Source: Flavobacterium sp.
GTDB lineage: Bacteria; Bacteroidota; Bacteroidia; Flavobacteriales; Flavobacteriaceae
NCBI RefSeq assembly: GCF_017744675.1
Contig: NZ_JAGIAV010000007.1
Span: 62,001-126,000 of the forward strand
Direction: 5' to 3'
DNA: 64,000 bases
Position numbers and translations under genes: made by a program. The notes under the pieces were generated by a model, which was given only the letters and a program-made list of their open reading frames with translations, was not told where the DNA came from and ran no database searches. This document shows, piece by piece, positions 24,414 to 35,200 of this stretch; position 1 is the stretch's first letter; each line of letters opens with the position of its first letter.

Positions 24414-25448
24414 TTATTTGGCAACTGGCGTAAACAATTCTGCAGTTACGCCTCGATCACGAAGTACTAATGTATCTTGGGTCGCTAGATTAAAATCTTG
24501 AAAATTGACTTTATAATCTAAATAAAGTGCATCGCGATCTTTGCTTCCCCAACTGTTTTTTTCTCCTTTTTTTACAAATTTACCTGTGCCAGATGCTGTA
24601 AACTGAGCATTATTATTTCCAGAAATGGTACAATTATTATTATCATCAAATGTGAGCACTAGATTAAAATTGATATTGGCTCCTGCATTGTCTTTAATCG
24701 TAATCGGAAAATCTATAGTTTTCATGCCCAAAGTATTGATTCTATTAACCTGATCTTTTTCAACATATTGATTATGACGGGTTACTACTCTATTAAGGGC
24801 CGTATTTCCGTTATTTCCAACAAAAGTATCTTTACCTCTTCTTAAATAGAACCCATCCCACGGATTTACATATTTAATGGCATAAAACACAAAATCTTTT
24901 GGTGCTACGCTCCAGTCAGAAGCTATTGCTCTTAATGGATTTGCAGCAAGTGCTTTTCCAGATAGAATAGAATCTGCATTGACAACTTTGGTCATTTGAA
25001 GCGGAATAACATATGTCTTTTTTATTGCTAGAGGATCTGCAAAGAAAGCATCTGTCAGCTGCACTTCGACTCCGCCAGAAATCTGTCCTTTCGGAATAAC
25101 GATTTTATTGCTTAAAAGCGTGTAGTAATTAGCTGGCATAGCAACAATCTGATCGCCTCCGTTATTAAATAAAAGATTTGATGTTAGAGAATTGGCAACC
25201 GAAACGTCAATTGTCACGTCGTTATCATTTTTATAAACTCCACCCAAAGTTCCCATTATTTTGCACTTATGCTCATTATCTAGCGAAGTGTCAAATATGT
25301 CTTCTCCTAAAGTTATGGTTCTAACAGGAAACTGATAGGCAAAATAAACTGCTGAATACTCGTAATTATCAAAATTTTGCTCCTCGTTAGTGCATGCTGT
25401 CAATAAAATAAAAAGAACAGCGGCCATTAAAAATATCTTGTTTTTCAT
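24414..25448 (-). CDS. xusE: Surface glycan-binding lipoprotein with DUF1735 and DUF4361-like domains (XusE-like)
   Basis: A 344-residue lipoprotein (lipobox LLTACTNEE, Cys19). An N-terminal Ig-like DUF1735 domain (~35-165, YSAVYFAYQFPVRTITLGED ... VEVQLTDAFFADPLAIKKTY) is followed by a DUF4361-type beta domain (~190-340, WDGFYLRRGKDT ... DYKVNFQDFNLATQDTLVLR). Position between susD and the GH10 gene matches xusE of the Prevotella bryantii xylan cluster and the surface glycan-binding proteins of Bacteroides xylan loci. No catalytic motif is seen; the expected job is binding xylan at the cell surface. The symbol rests on synteny and domain plan. Confidence 0.82.
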   Translation of the reverse strand: MKNKIFLMAAVLFILLTACTNEEQNFDNYEYSAVYFAYQFPVRTITLGEDIFDTSLDNEHKCKIMGTLGGVYKNDNDVTIDVSVANSLTSNLLFNNGGDQIVAMPANYYTLLSNKIVIPKGQISGGVEVQLTDAFFADPLAIKKTYVIPLQMTKVVNADSILSGKALAANPLRAIASDWSVAPKDFVFYAIKYVNPWDGFYLRRGKDTFVGNNGNTALNRVVTRHNQYVEKDQVNRINTLGMKTIDFPITIKDNAGANINFNLVLTFDDNNNCTISGNNNAQFTASGTGKFVKKGEKNSWGSKDRDALYLDYKVNFQDFNLATQDTLVLRDRGVTAELFTPVAK

Positions 25449-25489
25449 TTTTCTATAATTTAATAATAGACATTAGATAGAATGCAATC

Positions 25490-27226
25490 CTACCAACCTT
25501 TGTTCTGAATTAGAGCGTTAAACTTAAGAACCTCAGAATATGGAATTGGCCCGTATTTCATGTGCTCTTGAAAAAGTCTATTTTCTACTGTAATTTTTTG
25601 ATAAGCGCCTCCTTGAATCTTCATTCCTTCTGCTGCACTATTTAAGCTTAGATTCCATCTACGCAGATCCCAAAATCTAAAACCTTCAAAACATAATTCT
25701 AATCGGCGTTCATTTCTAATTAAATTGCGCATGGCAGACTGATCTGATTTAATAGATTCCAAATACAAATCAGGCTGGCTTATTCCTGCTCTTTTTCTTA
25801 GGGCTTGAATTACATCGTAGGCCGAAAATCCTGCAGAACCAGTAGCCAAAGGTCCCCAAGCTTCATTTGCCGCTTCAGCATAAATTAAATACAGCTCAGT
25901 ATATCTCATACGAGGTTTGTAATGTCTTTGATTATTGACTGCATTTGGATTCAAGTTAACATCCTGACGCAATAATTTTTTCAAATAATAACCTGTTCTT
26001 GTTGATGTTCCCACTTTGTTTAGCGCGTCATTTGTACTTCCGTCACTTGCTGTTGTTATTACGGTATTGTTTACCCCCGCAGTAGCTTGATTTACTAAAA
26101 TAAATTTTTGCAAACGCGGATCGCGATTGGCATACGGATTAGCAGCATTGTAATTACTGGCTGGATCTGTAATAGGATATCCATTTGCCATAGGAAAAGC
26201 ATCAACTAAATTTTGAGTTGGATTTACACGTCCTTTTCCAAAAAGTGTTGGCGGAAAATTATCACTTTCTAAAGTGTTGCTTTCTGCAATATCCGATCTC
26301 CAGATTACTTCTTTAGGATTTACCCCTCCGCCTAAACTGCTCAATTCAGCTGCATTATTAAACCAATTCAATCCGTTTGGATCAATTCCTGTAATTCCGC
26401 CATTAAGGTTTAGCAAATCTCCAGCATATTTAGCCGCATTTTCCCACGTAGTCGTACTTCCAGAGCTAAACGCTGGACTTGCAGCCAATAAAGCCGCTTG
26501 AGCTCTTACCACTTGTGCAATTCTAGAAGACATTCTTTGTCTAGCATATTGTCCAAAGACACGATTATAATCGGCTAGATTATCATATCCAGGAGGCAGA
26601 GTCGCAGCATCTTCAAAATCTAAAGGAAGCAGTTCTACCGCTTTTGCAACATCGGCATACAATTGTTTCATACAATCTTCAAATGAACTTCTGGCCACAT
26701 TGAAATTTGAAGTTGAAGTTTGAGGCTCTAGCAAAACTGGAACACCCAATAACTCTCCGTTTGTTGCAACTCCTGCATGAGCCTGCAATAAGTAATACAT
26801 ATAAAGTGCACGCAGTCCGTAAGCCTCCCCTTTTAAACGGTTTCTGAACAATACGCTAACATTATCATCCTTTGCCCATTTTACTTTATCTGCTTCTGCA
26901 AGAAATATATTCAGATACTGAATGGCACTTTTTGAATTTGTCCATTGATCTAACGGGTTAAAATTGGCCGTCCATTGTCCTGTTGCTACTTTTAGGTAGT
27001 TGCTATTGATGTCGTTGGTAACAGCATCATCTGTAGCAACATCATTAAAAGACCAAGAATTTCCAGGCAATCTGGTATAGGCATTTAAAAGAATACCCTG
27101 AGCATATTCTGCTTCAGCATACATATCTTTCAATCCCCTGTTATTTTCTATCGCAGGCTCTATCAAGTCATCGCAGCTGCAAAAAACAAACACAATCGAT
27201 ATAAAAGTTAATAGTTTTATTTTCAT
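25490..27226 (-). CDS. xusD: SusD-like lipoprotein (XusD-like)
   Basis: A 578-residue RagB/SusD lipoprotein with lipobox FVFCSCDD (Cys18). Family features: N-terminal YAQGILLNAYTRLPG, KGEAYGLRALYMYYLLQAHAG, and C-terminal MRYTELYLIYAEAANEAWGP and RNERRLELCFEGFRFWDLRR. It is 27 bases downstream of the second receptor of the block and would form its lid. As the second SusD in the cluster it matches XusD, the xylan-binding SusD homologue of Prevotella bryantii; the assignment is by gene order. Confidence 0.9.
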   Translation of the reverse strand: MKIKLLTFISIVFVFCSCDDLIEPAIENNRGLKDMYAEAEYAQGILLNAYTRLPGNSWSFNDVATDDAVTNDINSNYLKVATGQWTANFNPLDQWTNSKSAIQYLNIFLAEADKVKWAKDDNVSVLFRNRLKGEAYGLRALYMYYLLQAHAGVATNGELLGVPVLLEPQTSTSNFNVARSSFEDCMKQLYADVAKAVELLPLDFEDAATLPPGYDNLADYNRVFGQYARQRMSSRIAQVVRAQAALLAASPAFSSGSTTTWENAAKYAGDLLNLNGGITGIDPNGLNWFNNAAELSSLGGGVNPKEVIWRSDIAESNTLESDNFPPTLFGKGRVNPTQNLVDAFPMANGYPITDPASNYNAANPYANRDPRLQKFILVNQATAGVNNTVITTASDGSTNDALNKVGTSTRTGYYLKKLLRQDVNLNPNAVNNQRHYKPRMRYTELYLIYAEAANEAWGPLATGSAGFSAYDVIQALRKRAGISQPDLYLESIKSDQSAMRNLIRNERRLELCFEGFRFWDLRRWNLSLNSAAEGMKIQGGAYQKITVENRLFQEHMKYGPIPYSEVLKFNALIQNKGW

Positions 27227-27253
27227 ACTAATTAAATTAAGTGTTTCTAAAAT

Positions 27254-30200
27254 TTAAAATAATGCTTTAAGACCTAGATTGAAATATCTGGTTTGCGGAG
27301 CACTGCCAATGTTCAATTCCATATATTCTCTTTCTTTTGCTATGGTCGCAAGATTGGCTCCTAGCGCATAAACACTTAAACCATTAAAGAAAGTTTGATC
27401 CAGCGCTTTTTTTGGAAAATCGTAAGTGATCTGAACTTTAGAAAGATCGATTCTATTGGTGCTATAAATCCAGAAATCTGATGAGCGGTAATTATTATCG
27501 CTATTTAAGGATGTTAATCTAGGGAACGTAGCAGTGTCTTTTGTTTCTTCTGTCCAGCTATCGCGAACTTTTATAGAATATTTATCTTCTCCATCTATCC
27601 AGTAGTACGAGTTGTTTTTCATTCCGTAAGCACCAGTCTGGCCTGTAACTATTGTAAAGAATGTAAAGTTGTTCCACTTAGCCGTAAAATTAACTCCATA
27701 AGTAAACGGAGCTCCGTTCCATCCTGCTTTACCCAAATAAACCTCATCTTTCACATCAATTATACCATCGCCATTCTGGTCTTTGTATTTGATGTCTCCT
27801 GGTTTAACTTGTCCAAAAGTCTGCGAAGGCGAGTTTTGAATATCATTTACGTCTCTAAAGAAGCCATCGCTTTTAAGTCCCCATAAAGCATCCAAAGGCT
27901 TGCCTTGTCTATTTTGATATGAATTCTCATAAAGTTCTGCACGCTTAGAAGCTTCTGTATTTACATAAGTTCCTGTAAATCCAAGTGCCAAATCTACAGT
28001 TCCAACCTTTTTATTCAATCTTAAATCAAAATCAAAACCTGTGCGTTTGTCATCATTGTAATTTATATAAGGAATAAACGAAGTGTTTGGCCAGCTTGTA
28101 GTGTAATAATTTGGATATAAACTTGCCGCTTGAATAATGTTTCCTTCCATTTTATTAACGAAAAAATTACCATTCAGTGTGATTAATTTCTTGAAGAATG
28201 AACCTTCCAAAGCAACGCTTATTTCTTTTCTTTTTGCAAAACCAAGATCTAAGTTTTCACCTCTTCTTGAGTCGGTGCTTCTGTTCAATGCGCCATCTCT
28301 CCAGCTAAACCAAGCTCCATCAGTCTGGGTATAAATACTTTGATACAAATAATAGCCGTTTACGTCAAGATCTGTATTTAAAACTCCGCCTGATACTGAC
28401 AATTTAAGATTATCGATCTCGTCAATGTTTTTCATGAACGATTCCTGCGATAATCTCCATCCAATAGACATTGTTGGAGAAAATGCGCCGCGGTTTCCTT
28501 CAGCAAATTTAGCAGAGTGAACATAGGCACCATTGAATTCTGCAAAATACTTTTGATCAAAATTATAAGCTACGTTTAATCCTAAATTGGCATTACTGGT
28601 TTTATGATAAACTGCCGATTGTGACTGTTGAAATCCTGAAGCAATAAGCATCGCCGATACATTGTGCTGTTCTTTTATTTTTTTCACATAATCAAATTGC
28701 CCAGAAAAAGCGACGGTTTGAGCAAAGGCACTATTGCTTATGTTTTGAACGCCTGATTTTGCATCTTTTCCGTATTTCGTTAAAGAACTTATCTGATCAA
28801 ATCCTGCATACGTATTCCAAGTCGCTTCATAGGTTGCATAACTGTTATTGTACGACTGAATGTATGAAGTTGCATAGTCTACTGCAAAATCGGTATGAAA
28901 TGAAAGGCCATCCAACAAGTCTCCCAACTTTATATCAACACCTGTGTTAAATTGAAACTGACGGCTTGTAAAAGTATTATATCCTCCTGCATAAATGGTT
29001 GCAAACGGATTGGTCGGGTTAAGCTGAGTTCCTCCTAACAGATATTGATTGTCTATAATATAATTACTGCTGTTAGCAAGAGCTAGTGTTGCCTTATCAC
29101 CTGGCTCAATCATACTAATTGGCAATAAAGGGCTGAATAAATGCGGTCTTAATGTTGAGGCACTTTGCCAGTAATCAGTATTTACGCCTCTTGTGTTAGA
29201 ATAAATAGCATTAGCACCAATTGTCGCAGAAATTCTATCATTAATCGTAAGATCTACATTACCTCTAATGTTAAATCTATTCCTATTATTATTAGCCGCT
29301 TCACCAAAGTCTTGCAAAGGGTCTTGCTGCGAAAGAAAATTAACATTTGTAAAATACTTGGCTACTTTATTACCGCCAGTTATTTCGACATTGGCATCGT
29401 AGTTAAAATAAAATTTCTTTATGTATTCTGGCGCATAATAGTTAACATTTGGATATCGGTACGGATTTTTTCCTGAAGCAAAATTATAGATCGTTTCGTC
29501 TGAATATAAAGGATCTAAACCATCATTAACTCTTGCCTGATTGTAATACTGCATGTATTCTGCAGATCCAAGATATTTAGGCAGACTCTTTGGAATAAAA
29601 ACCCCATTGTCTAGTCTTGATGTAATTTGCTGTTTTTGAATTTTTCCTTTTTTGGTTGTAATGTAAATTACTCCTTTAGCCGCTCGGCTCCCATAAAGCG
29701 CTGCAGCAGATGCTCCTTTTAATAACGTAATCTGATCTATTTCTGTAGTTAGTACCGAATTAGCTTCTCTTGGAACTCCGTCTACTAATACTAAGTATGC
29801 TCCCATACCCCATAAACTACCATTAAATCCTCCAACAAGAGCCTGAATTCCGTCAAGACTATAGGTGGTATAATTTTTTTCGATTATTTGAGGCACATTT
29901 ATATAAGAAACACCTCCCATCAAATTCTCGGCGTCTTCTTTTTTGAAAGCAATCTGTACCTGATCTGATGCAATACGGCTAAGACTTAAATCGTCTATTC
30001 CCGCAGAAGCCTTAATAGTAAGTGATTGATATCCTTGTGCCTGCACTACTAAATCTGCATCTGGCGTTACTGTAATCGAATAACTTCCTGTGGCATCTGT
30101 TGTTACCGAAACATTATCTTGAGTACTTGCTAGTGTTGCATTTTCAATAGGCTTGCCCTCTGCTCCGGTTATAATCCCTGTTAAGTTTATTTTTTGATTA

Positions 30201-30277
30201 TTTTGTGCAAGGATCTTAGCAGGTAACAAAGTTAATACTGCAAAACATAGCACTATTTTAAGCTGTATAAATTTCAT
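27254..30277 (-). CDS. xusC: SusC-like TonB-dependent receptor (XusC-like)
   Basis: A 1007-residue receptor with signal peptide to ~KILAQ (25), a CarboxypepD_reg-like domain (~33-105, LTGIITGAEGKPIENATLA), a plug (~115-210, AYLVLVDGVPREANS ... ITLLKGASAAALYGSRAAKG) and a barrel ending NLGLKALF. The usual SusC linker (EVVVVGYG-like) is replaced by LSRIASDQVQIAFKKEDAEN, so the plug entry is divergent. It is encoded 40 bases after the first SusD and 27 before its own. Predicted xylo-oligosaccharide importer; gene symbol by order in the xus cluster. Confidence 0.9.
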   Translation of the reverse strand: MKFIQLKIVLCFAVLTLLPAKILAQNNQKINLTGIITGAEGKPIENATLASTQDNVSVTTDATGSYSITVTPDADLVVQAQGYQSLTIKASAGIDDLSLSRIASDQVQIAFKKEDAENLMGGVSYINVPQIIEKNYTTYSLDGIQALVGGFNGSLWGMGAYLVLVDGVPREANSVLTTEIDQITLLKGASAAALYGSRAAKGVIYITTKKGKIQKQQITSRLDNGVFIPKSLPKYLGSAEYMQYYNQARVNDGLDPLYSDETIYNFASGKNPYRYPNVNYYAPEYIKKFYFNYDANVEITGGNKVAKYFTNVNFLSQQDPLQDFGEAANNNRNRFNIRGNVDLTINDRISATIGANAIYSNTRGVNTDYWQSASTLRPHLFSPLLPISMIEPGDKATLALANSSNYIIDNQYLLGGTQLNPTNPFATIYAGGYNTFTSRQFQFNTGVDIKLGDLLDGLSFHTDFAVDYATSYIQSYNNSYATYEATWNTYAGFDQISSLTKYGKDAKSGVQNISNSAFAQTVAFSGQFDYVKKIKEQHNVSAMLIASGFQQSQSAVYHKTSNANLGLNVAYNFDQKYFAEFNGAYVHSAKFAEGNRGAFSPTMSIGWRLSQESFMKNIDEIDNLKLSVSGGVLNTDLDVNGYYLYQSIYTQTDGAWFSWRDGALNRSTDSRRGENLDLGFAKRKEISVALEGSFFKKLITLNGNFFVNKMEGNIIQAASLYPNYYTTSWPNTSFIPYINYNDDKRTGFDFDLRLNKKVGTVDLALGFTGTYVNTEASKRAELYENSYQNRQGKPLDALWGLKSDGFFRDVNDIQNSPSQTFGQVKPGDIKYKDQNGDGIIDVKDEVYLGKAGWNGAPFTYGVNFTAKWNNFTFFTIVTGQTGAYGMKNNSYYWIDGEDKYSIKVRDSWTEETKDTATFPRLTSLNSDNNYRSSDFWIYSTNRIDLSKVQITYDFPKKALDQTFFNGLSVYALGANLATIAKEREYMELNIGSAPQTRYFNLGLKALF

Positions 30278-30317
30278 TATTCTATATTTTTTTTAGTTTA
30301 TTAAAATAGTCTATGAA

Positions 30318-32207
30318 CTACCATCCTGGATTTTGTAAAAATTCCATGTACATATTCACGTCTGCATTTTTTAATGGCAGCCAATAATGTTTTTCAGAAA
30401 ATTTTCGCTCCAGTATTACCACCTCACGAAGATTAAGCACTTTATTCTGGCTCGGATTATTGACATCTAGCGGACCAGCTCTATCAAATTCAATTGATTT
30501 TTTCAAAGTGTATGGGCTTTCAATTAAAAGCATCCAGCGGCGCAAGTCATTAAAACGATGTCCTTCAAAGCTTAATTCAACTGCACGTTCACGTCTTACC
30601 TCTCCCATAAATGTATTTAAATCAGTAGTAAATGCGGCTGCAACATGACCAACGCCTGCTCTGTCGCGGATCACATTTATGGCATCAACAGCTGTTTTTG
30701 AGAATTGAGGATCTTTTCCTGCTGCACCTCCATATCCTACTGCAGCAGCTTCTGCATACATAATATAGATATCTGAAAGACGCATCCACGGAAGGTGAAT
30801 ATTAAGGTTGTTGCCATACCCAAACCCATCATCAAACTTATTGGCTGTTCTTGGAATGAATTTATAAAGCAAATATCCTGTTCTGCTTCCTGAACTGATG
30901 TTTCTATAACTTCCGTCTGTATAAAGATTGGCATATCTGTTTTGCTCTTCGTTGGCAGGCATCGATCCTGTAACACATTTTACACCATCAAATACGATAT
31001 CATTATAAAAACGCGGATCTCTTCCTTTCCAAGGATATTGCGGGTCATATCCTGATTCTGGATCTGCTTTGGTAATATCTTTAATTGGCATTCCGTTTGC
31101 CATTCCGTAATTATCAACATAATTTGCTGTTGGCAAAAATTTCACATCACCGTCACAAATTTGAGGAGCTGGCTGGTATTGTTTTGAAGTTCCCCAGTTA
31201 GATCCGTTTGCTCCATAATAAGGTCCTCTAAAAATAGCTTCTGTAGAACCGGGCATTCTCCAGTTACCGCCTGTTGTATAAAAATTATCACTGTATTTGT
31301 TGAACGGAACTAGTTTATATTGAGAAGCACCGCTTTCTGTAATGGTAAGAAGTTCAGCAAAAGCTTTTGCCGCTTTTTTACAATATTCGGCATCATAACC
31401 TGGATTCCCTTTAGATACCTTATTCATTAACGGACTTCCTGCCCATAGGTAATTTTTTCCTAAATACCCAAGAGCCATTATTTTATTAATACGCAACTCA
31501 TTCTTTCCTAATGTTCTCTTTCCAACATTGGTATCATCCCAATTTACTGGCAGCAAATCTGCCGCTTCTCTAAAATCGCTTGCTGCTTTGTCTGCACATT
31601 CCTGATACGTAAGTCTTGGCAATTTTAATGGCTGATCACTCGGAAGTACTTGATCGATATAAGGAAGTCCCCCAAAATATTGCATGAACTCGAAGTGAAA
31701 CCATCCTCTGAAAAACAAAAGCTGCCCTTTTATCATTTTCTTTTCCTCTTCGGTATACTCCGTCATTTTATCAATATTAGCAAGACCTATATTCGCTTTG
31801 CGAATTCCTGCCCAGCCTAATGTCCATAAATCTTTAGCAAAACGATCGTTGTTTGTACTTACATTTCTTCTGTTCATCCAGCCTGCCTGCCATCCGTCAA
31901 ATTCAGCTTGCCATCCCCAGAAATCTCCTTTGTCTATTTTGCACACAAAATGAAAATCACGAGCCGTAGATTGAATTTCGTCTTCTCCCCAGTTCCATGA
32001 ATTTGTCCAGTATGCATTGGTAAAATCAGGAATGCATTGGTATAATTCTTCTGTGAAACCTTGAAAATTTTCAAAATTTTTGAATGCCTCTTCAGAAGAA
32101 ATATCAGAATCAGCCGATTTTTCAAGATAATCACTGCATGATCCCGCAATTAAAAGCGTACTTAAAACAATGCTGTACTTTACTATAGTGTTTATATATT
32201 TTTTCAT
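30318..32207 (-). CDS. xusB: SusD-like lipoprotein (XusB-like)
   Basis: A 629-residue SusD-family lipoprotein, lipobox LIAGSCSDY (Cys24). The long form of the family: EEAFKNFENFQGFTEELYQC near the N-terminus, KGQLLFFRGWFHFEFMQYFG with GLPYIDQVL, several insertions rich in Trp (DEIQSTARDFHF... GDFWGWQAEFDGWQAGW) that could line a sugar platform, and C-terminal RRERAVELSFEGHRFNDLRR. It starts 10 bases after the first SusC of the block. Expected role: xylan oligosaccharide capture at the surface. Confidence 0.91.
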   Translation of the reverse strand: MKKYINTIVKYSIVLSTLLIAGSCSDYLEKSADSDISSEEAFKNFENFQGFTEELYQCIPDFTNAYWTNSWNWGEDEIQSTARDFHFVCKIDKGDFWGWQAEFDGWQAGWMNRRNVSTNNDRFAKDLWTLGWAGIRKANIGLANIDKMTEYTEEEKKMIKGQLLFFRGWFHFEFMQYFGGLPYIDQVLPSDQPLKLPRLTYQECADKAASDFREAADLLPVNWDDTNVGKRTLGKNELRINKIMALGYLGKNYLWAGSPLMNKVSKGNPGYDAEYCKKAAKAFAELLTITESGASQYKLVPFNKYSDNFYTTGGNWRMPGSTEAIFRGPYYGANGSNWGTSKQYQPAPQICDGDVKFLPTANYVDNYGMANGMPIKDITKADPESGYDPQYPWKGRDPRFYNDIVFDGVKCVTGSMPANEEQNRYANLYTDGSYRNISSGSRTGYLLYKFIPRTANKFDDGFGYGNNLNIHLPWMRLSDIYIMYAEAAAVGYGGAAGKDPQFSKTAVDAINVIRDRAGVGHVAAAFTTDLNTFMGEVRRERAVELSFEGHRFNDLRRWMLLIESPYTLKKSIEFDRAGPLDVNNPSQNKVLNLREVVILERKFSEKHYWLPLKNADVNMYMEFLQNPGW

Positions 32208-32217
32208 AATTCTCAGT

Positions 32218-35200
32218 TTAAAACATAATATTGGCTCCCAGATTAAATCGCTTTACAGTTGGATATGCTCCTTGTGATGCCCATCCCGTTCCTGCAAAAT
32301 TTGACTCTCTATCATCAGGCATTTTTGACCATAGATACAAGTTGTTTCCGTTGACATATATTCGAATGCTTTGCAGACCTGCAGATTTTATCCATTTTGA
32401 TTTTCCGTCAAATGTGTAGGCGATCTCAGCGTTCTTTAAACGCAGGTATGAGGCATCGTACATGTATCTGTTTCCATTATTAAAACCGCTTGCAGTTGAC
32501 AGCCAGCGTGGCATTGGCGAATCGGCATTTGTATTATCTGATGACCAGAAAGAACCTTGATCGTAAACCACATGGTTCTGCTCAGATAAACTGGTTAAAA
32601 CTACCTGTCTGGTAACGTTGCTCACCCCATAAAACTGTACAAATGCGCTAAAGCCTTTCCAGTTTACACCAAAAGTGGTGTTATAAGTATTTTGCGGTGT
32701 TCCAGAATATCCAAACGGAATATTATCTTTAGCATCAATAACACCATCTGCGTTAAAGTCCAGAATATTGTAATTACCTGGAAGCTTTTGTCCATCATTT
32801 GTACTATGGATTGTACTGGCATACAATTCATCCCATGTATTGTAGTAGCCATTGCTTACATACGAATAACTCTGCCCAATCGCTTTTCCTTCTCCTTTTT
32901 GATAATCCGGCAGCAATTCAGGATTATCAGCACTTATGATTTTGTTTTTGGCATGTGTCATACTGGTATTCAACCAAAGATTTAAGCCACTTCCGAAAGT
33001 ATAATTAAATTTAAGCTCCAACTCAAAACCTCTGTTTTGAACCTGCCCAAGGTTGGCAACTGGAGCAACTGCACCATAATAAGAAGGTATTGCTCTTCTA
33101 AGACCGTCCAATAAAATGTCTCTTCGGTCTTCGCTATACCAATCAAAAGTTCCCGAAACCAGACCTTTGAAGAAACCAAAGTCAAGTCCAATATCGCTTT
33201 TTTTCGCTACCTCCCAATGCACATCAGGATTTCCTACAGACGCCTCTTTGTACCAAGTATACGGACTTGATTCTGCCGTTTCTCCTGTCGTACCTAGCAG
33301 TGCATTTCCGCCATATGCCCACTGTGACATATACAGCCATCTTCCGTTAACGTTATCATCACCAATTTCACCGTATGTAGCACGTAATTTTAATAAATCA
33401 AGAAATGACTGGGTACCCTTCATGAAATTTTCTTTGGTAATAATCCAGCTTACCCCTCCAGAAGAGAAAAAAGCAAAACGGTTTTCTTTATTAAATTTTT
33501 CCGATCCATTGTAAGCTCCGTTATACTCTATGAAATATTTATCTGCGTAGTTATAAGTGGTACGAAAAACCCAGTCTTCTCTAAAATGCGGAATCTCGCT
33601 TCCTGTTGCAGTCTGGTATCGGTTAAAAAGTCCCAAAACACCTATATCATGCTTTTCAGCAATTTTTTTATGATAATTTAATTGCAGCTGGTAGAAAAGA
33701 TTTCGGGCTGAAGCGCCATTATTTACGCTTCCAGCACTAGGCGACCATTTTATCCCTTCCTGAAAATCAAATCTGTTATTAAAGTCAAAACTGTTTTTAT
33801 ACAGCACCAATCCAGTGTTTGGATCTATCCATTTCTGCTGAACATCATTGTATAAATCGTTTACCCCTCTGTTGTTTTCTACGAAAGTATTATCAAGGGC
33901 AATCATTCCTTTAAAACTAAGCCCTTTAGTTATCATATCTAAGTTTTGCTCTAGCGTAAAATCGGTATTCAACTTCGTGTTGGTTACATATTGCACGCCG
34001 CTTATCGCTAAATTCAGCACAGAGTTTGAAGCTTTTCCCTGATTTGGAGCGTAATACCCCCAAGAACCATCAGAATAATAAGGCAAAAACACATCTGGGG
34101 CTGTTGAATAAGCCGCATCCCACATTGGATACTCACTTCCTGACGCTCCCCAAGGGCTTTTCTTAACACCATGAGAACCGGCAAGTCCCACTTTAAAAAC
34201 AGTACTTGGCGTAATCTGAAAATCTAAATTACTTCTCACATTTAAACGATTGTAACCGTATCCAGCGTCATACCCTCTATTATTATTATACTTTTTAAAA
34301 AGATCCCCTTCGCTAATAAAATCGGCACTGGCGAAATACTTTACGTATTTAGTACCGCCACTTACGTTTAAACTTGCATTATAAGACATTGCATAATCTT
34401 TAAATAGTGTTTTTTGCCAGTCAACATTCGGATAACGTTCTGCTTCATCCGTATTGGCCGGAAATCTATATTTATTAATTATCGCCTGCGGAAGATAATC
34501 GTTCCAGCTTGCAGGACTCAATGCCAATTCGTATTCAATTGCTCTGTTTTTCACCATAAGTGCATCGTAAGCATCCAATTTGGCAGGCAGTTCTGAAGGT
34601 ACTTTTACCGTAGTATTTACTGTAGCTCTAATTAGTGCAGCGCCAGAGCGGCCGCGTTTGGTTGTAATAAGAATTACACCATTGGCTCCTCTTACTCCAT
34701 AAACTGCGGTAGCAGAAGCATCTTTCAAAACCGAAACCGACTCTACAGAAGTGATTTCAACACTATTCATGGATCTTTCTACCCCATCGACCAAAATAAG
34801 CGGCTGCGCATTGTTCCAGGTACTGGCTCCACGAATGAAAAGCTGAGGATCTTCTTCTCCGGGCATCCCCGTACTCGCAGAAGTAATTAATCCAGGCACG
34901 TTACCCGTTAAGGCCGCACCAATACTGTTAACTCCCGCCGAACGCTCCAGTGTTTTACCTGAAACTTGTGCAATCGAAGCCACCAAACTAGCTTTTTTCT
35001 GTTTTCCGTATCCTACAACAATTACTTCCCCCAAATCTGTCTGATCTTGGTTCATTACCGCATTAATTTCAGACTTACCTTCTACGGCTATCTCCAAGGC
35101 TTTAAACCCTACACTTGTAAAAACCAAAACAGATTGAGAGGATGGCACTTTTATAACATATTTACCATCTATGTCTGTAACAGCAACTGCATGTGGCACA

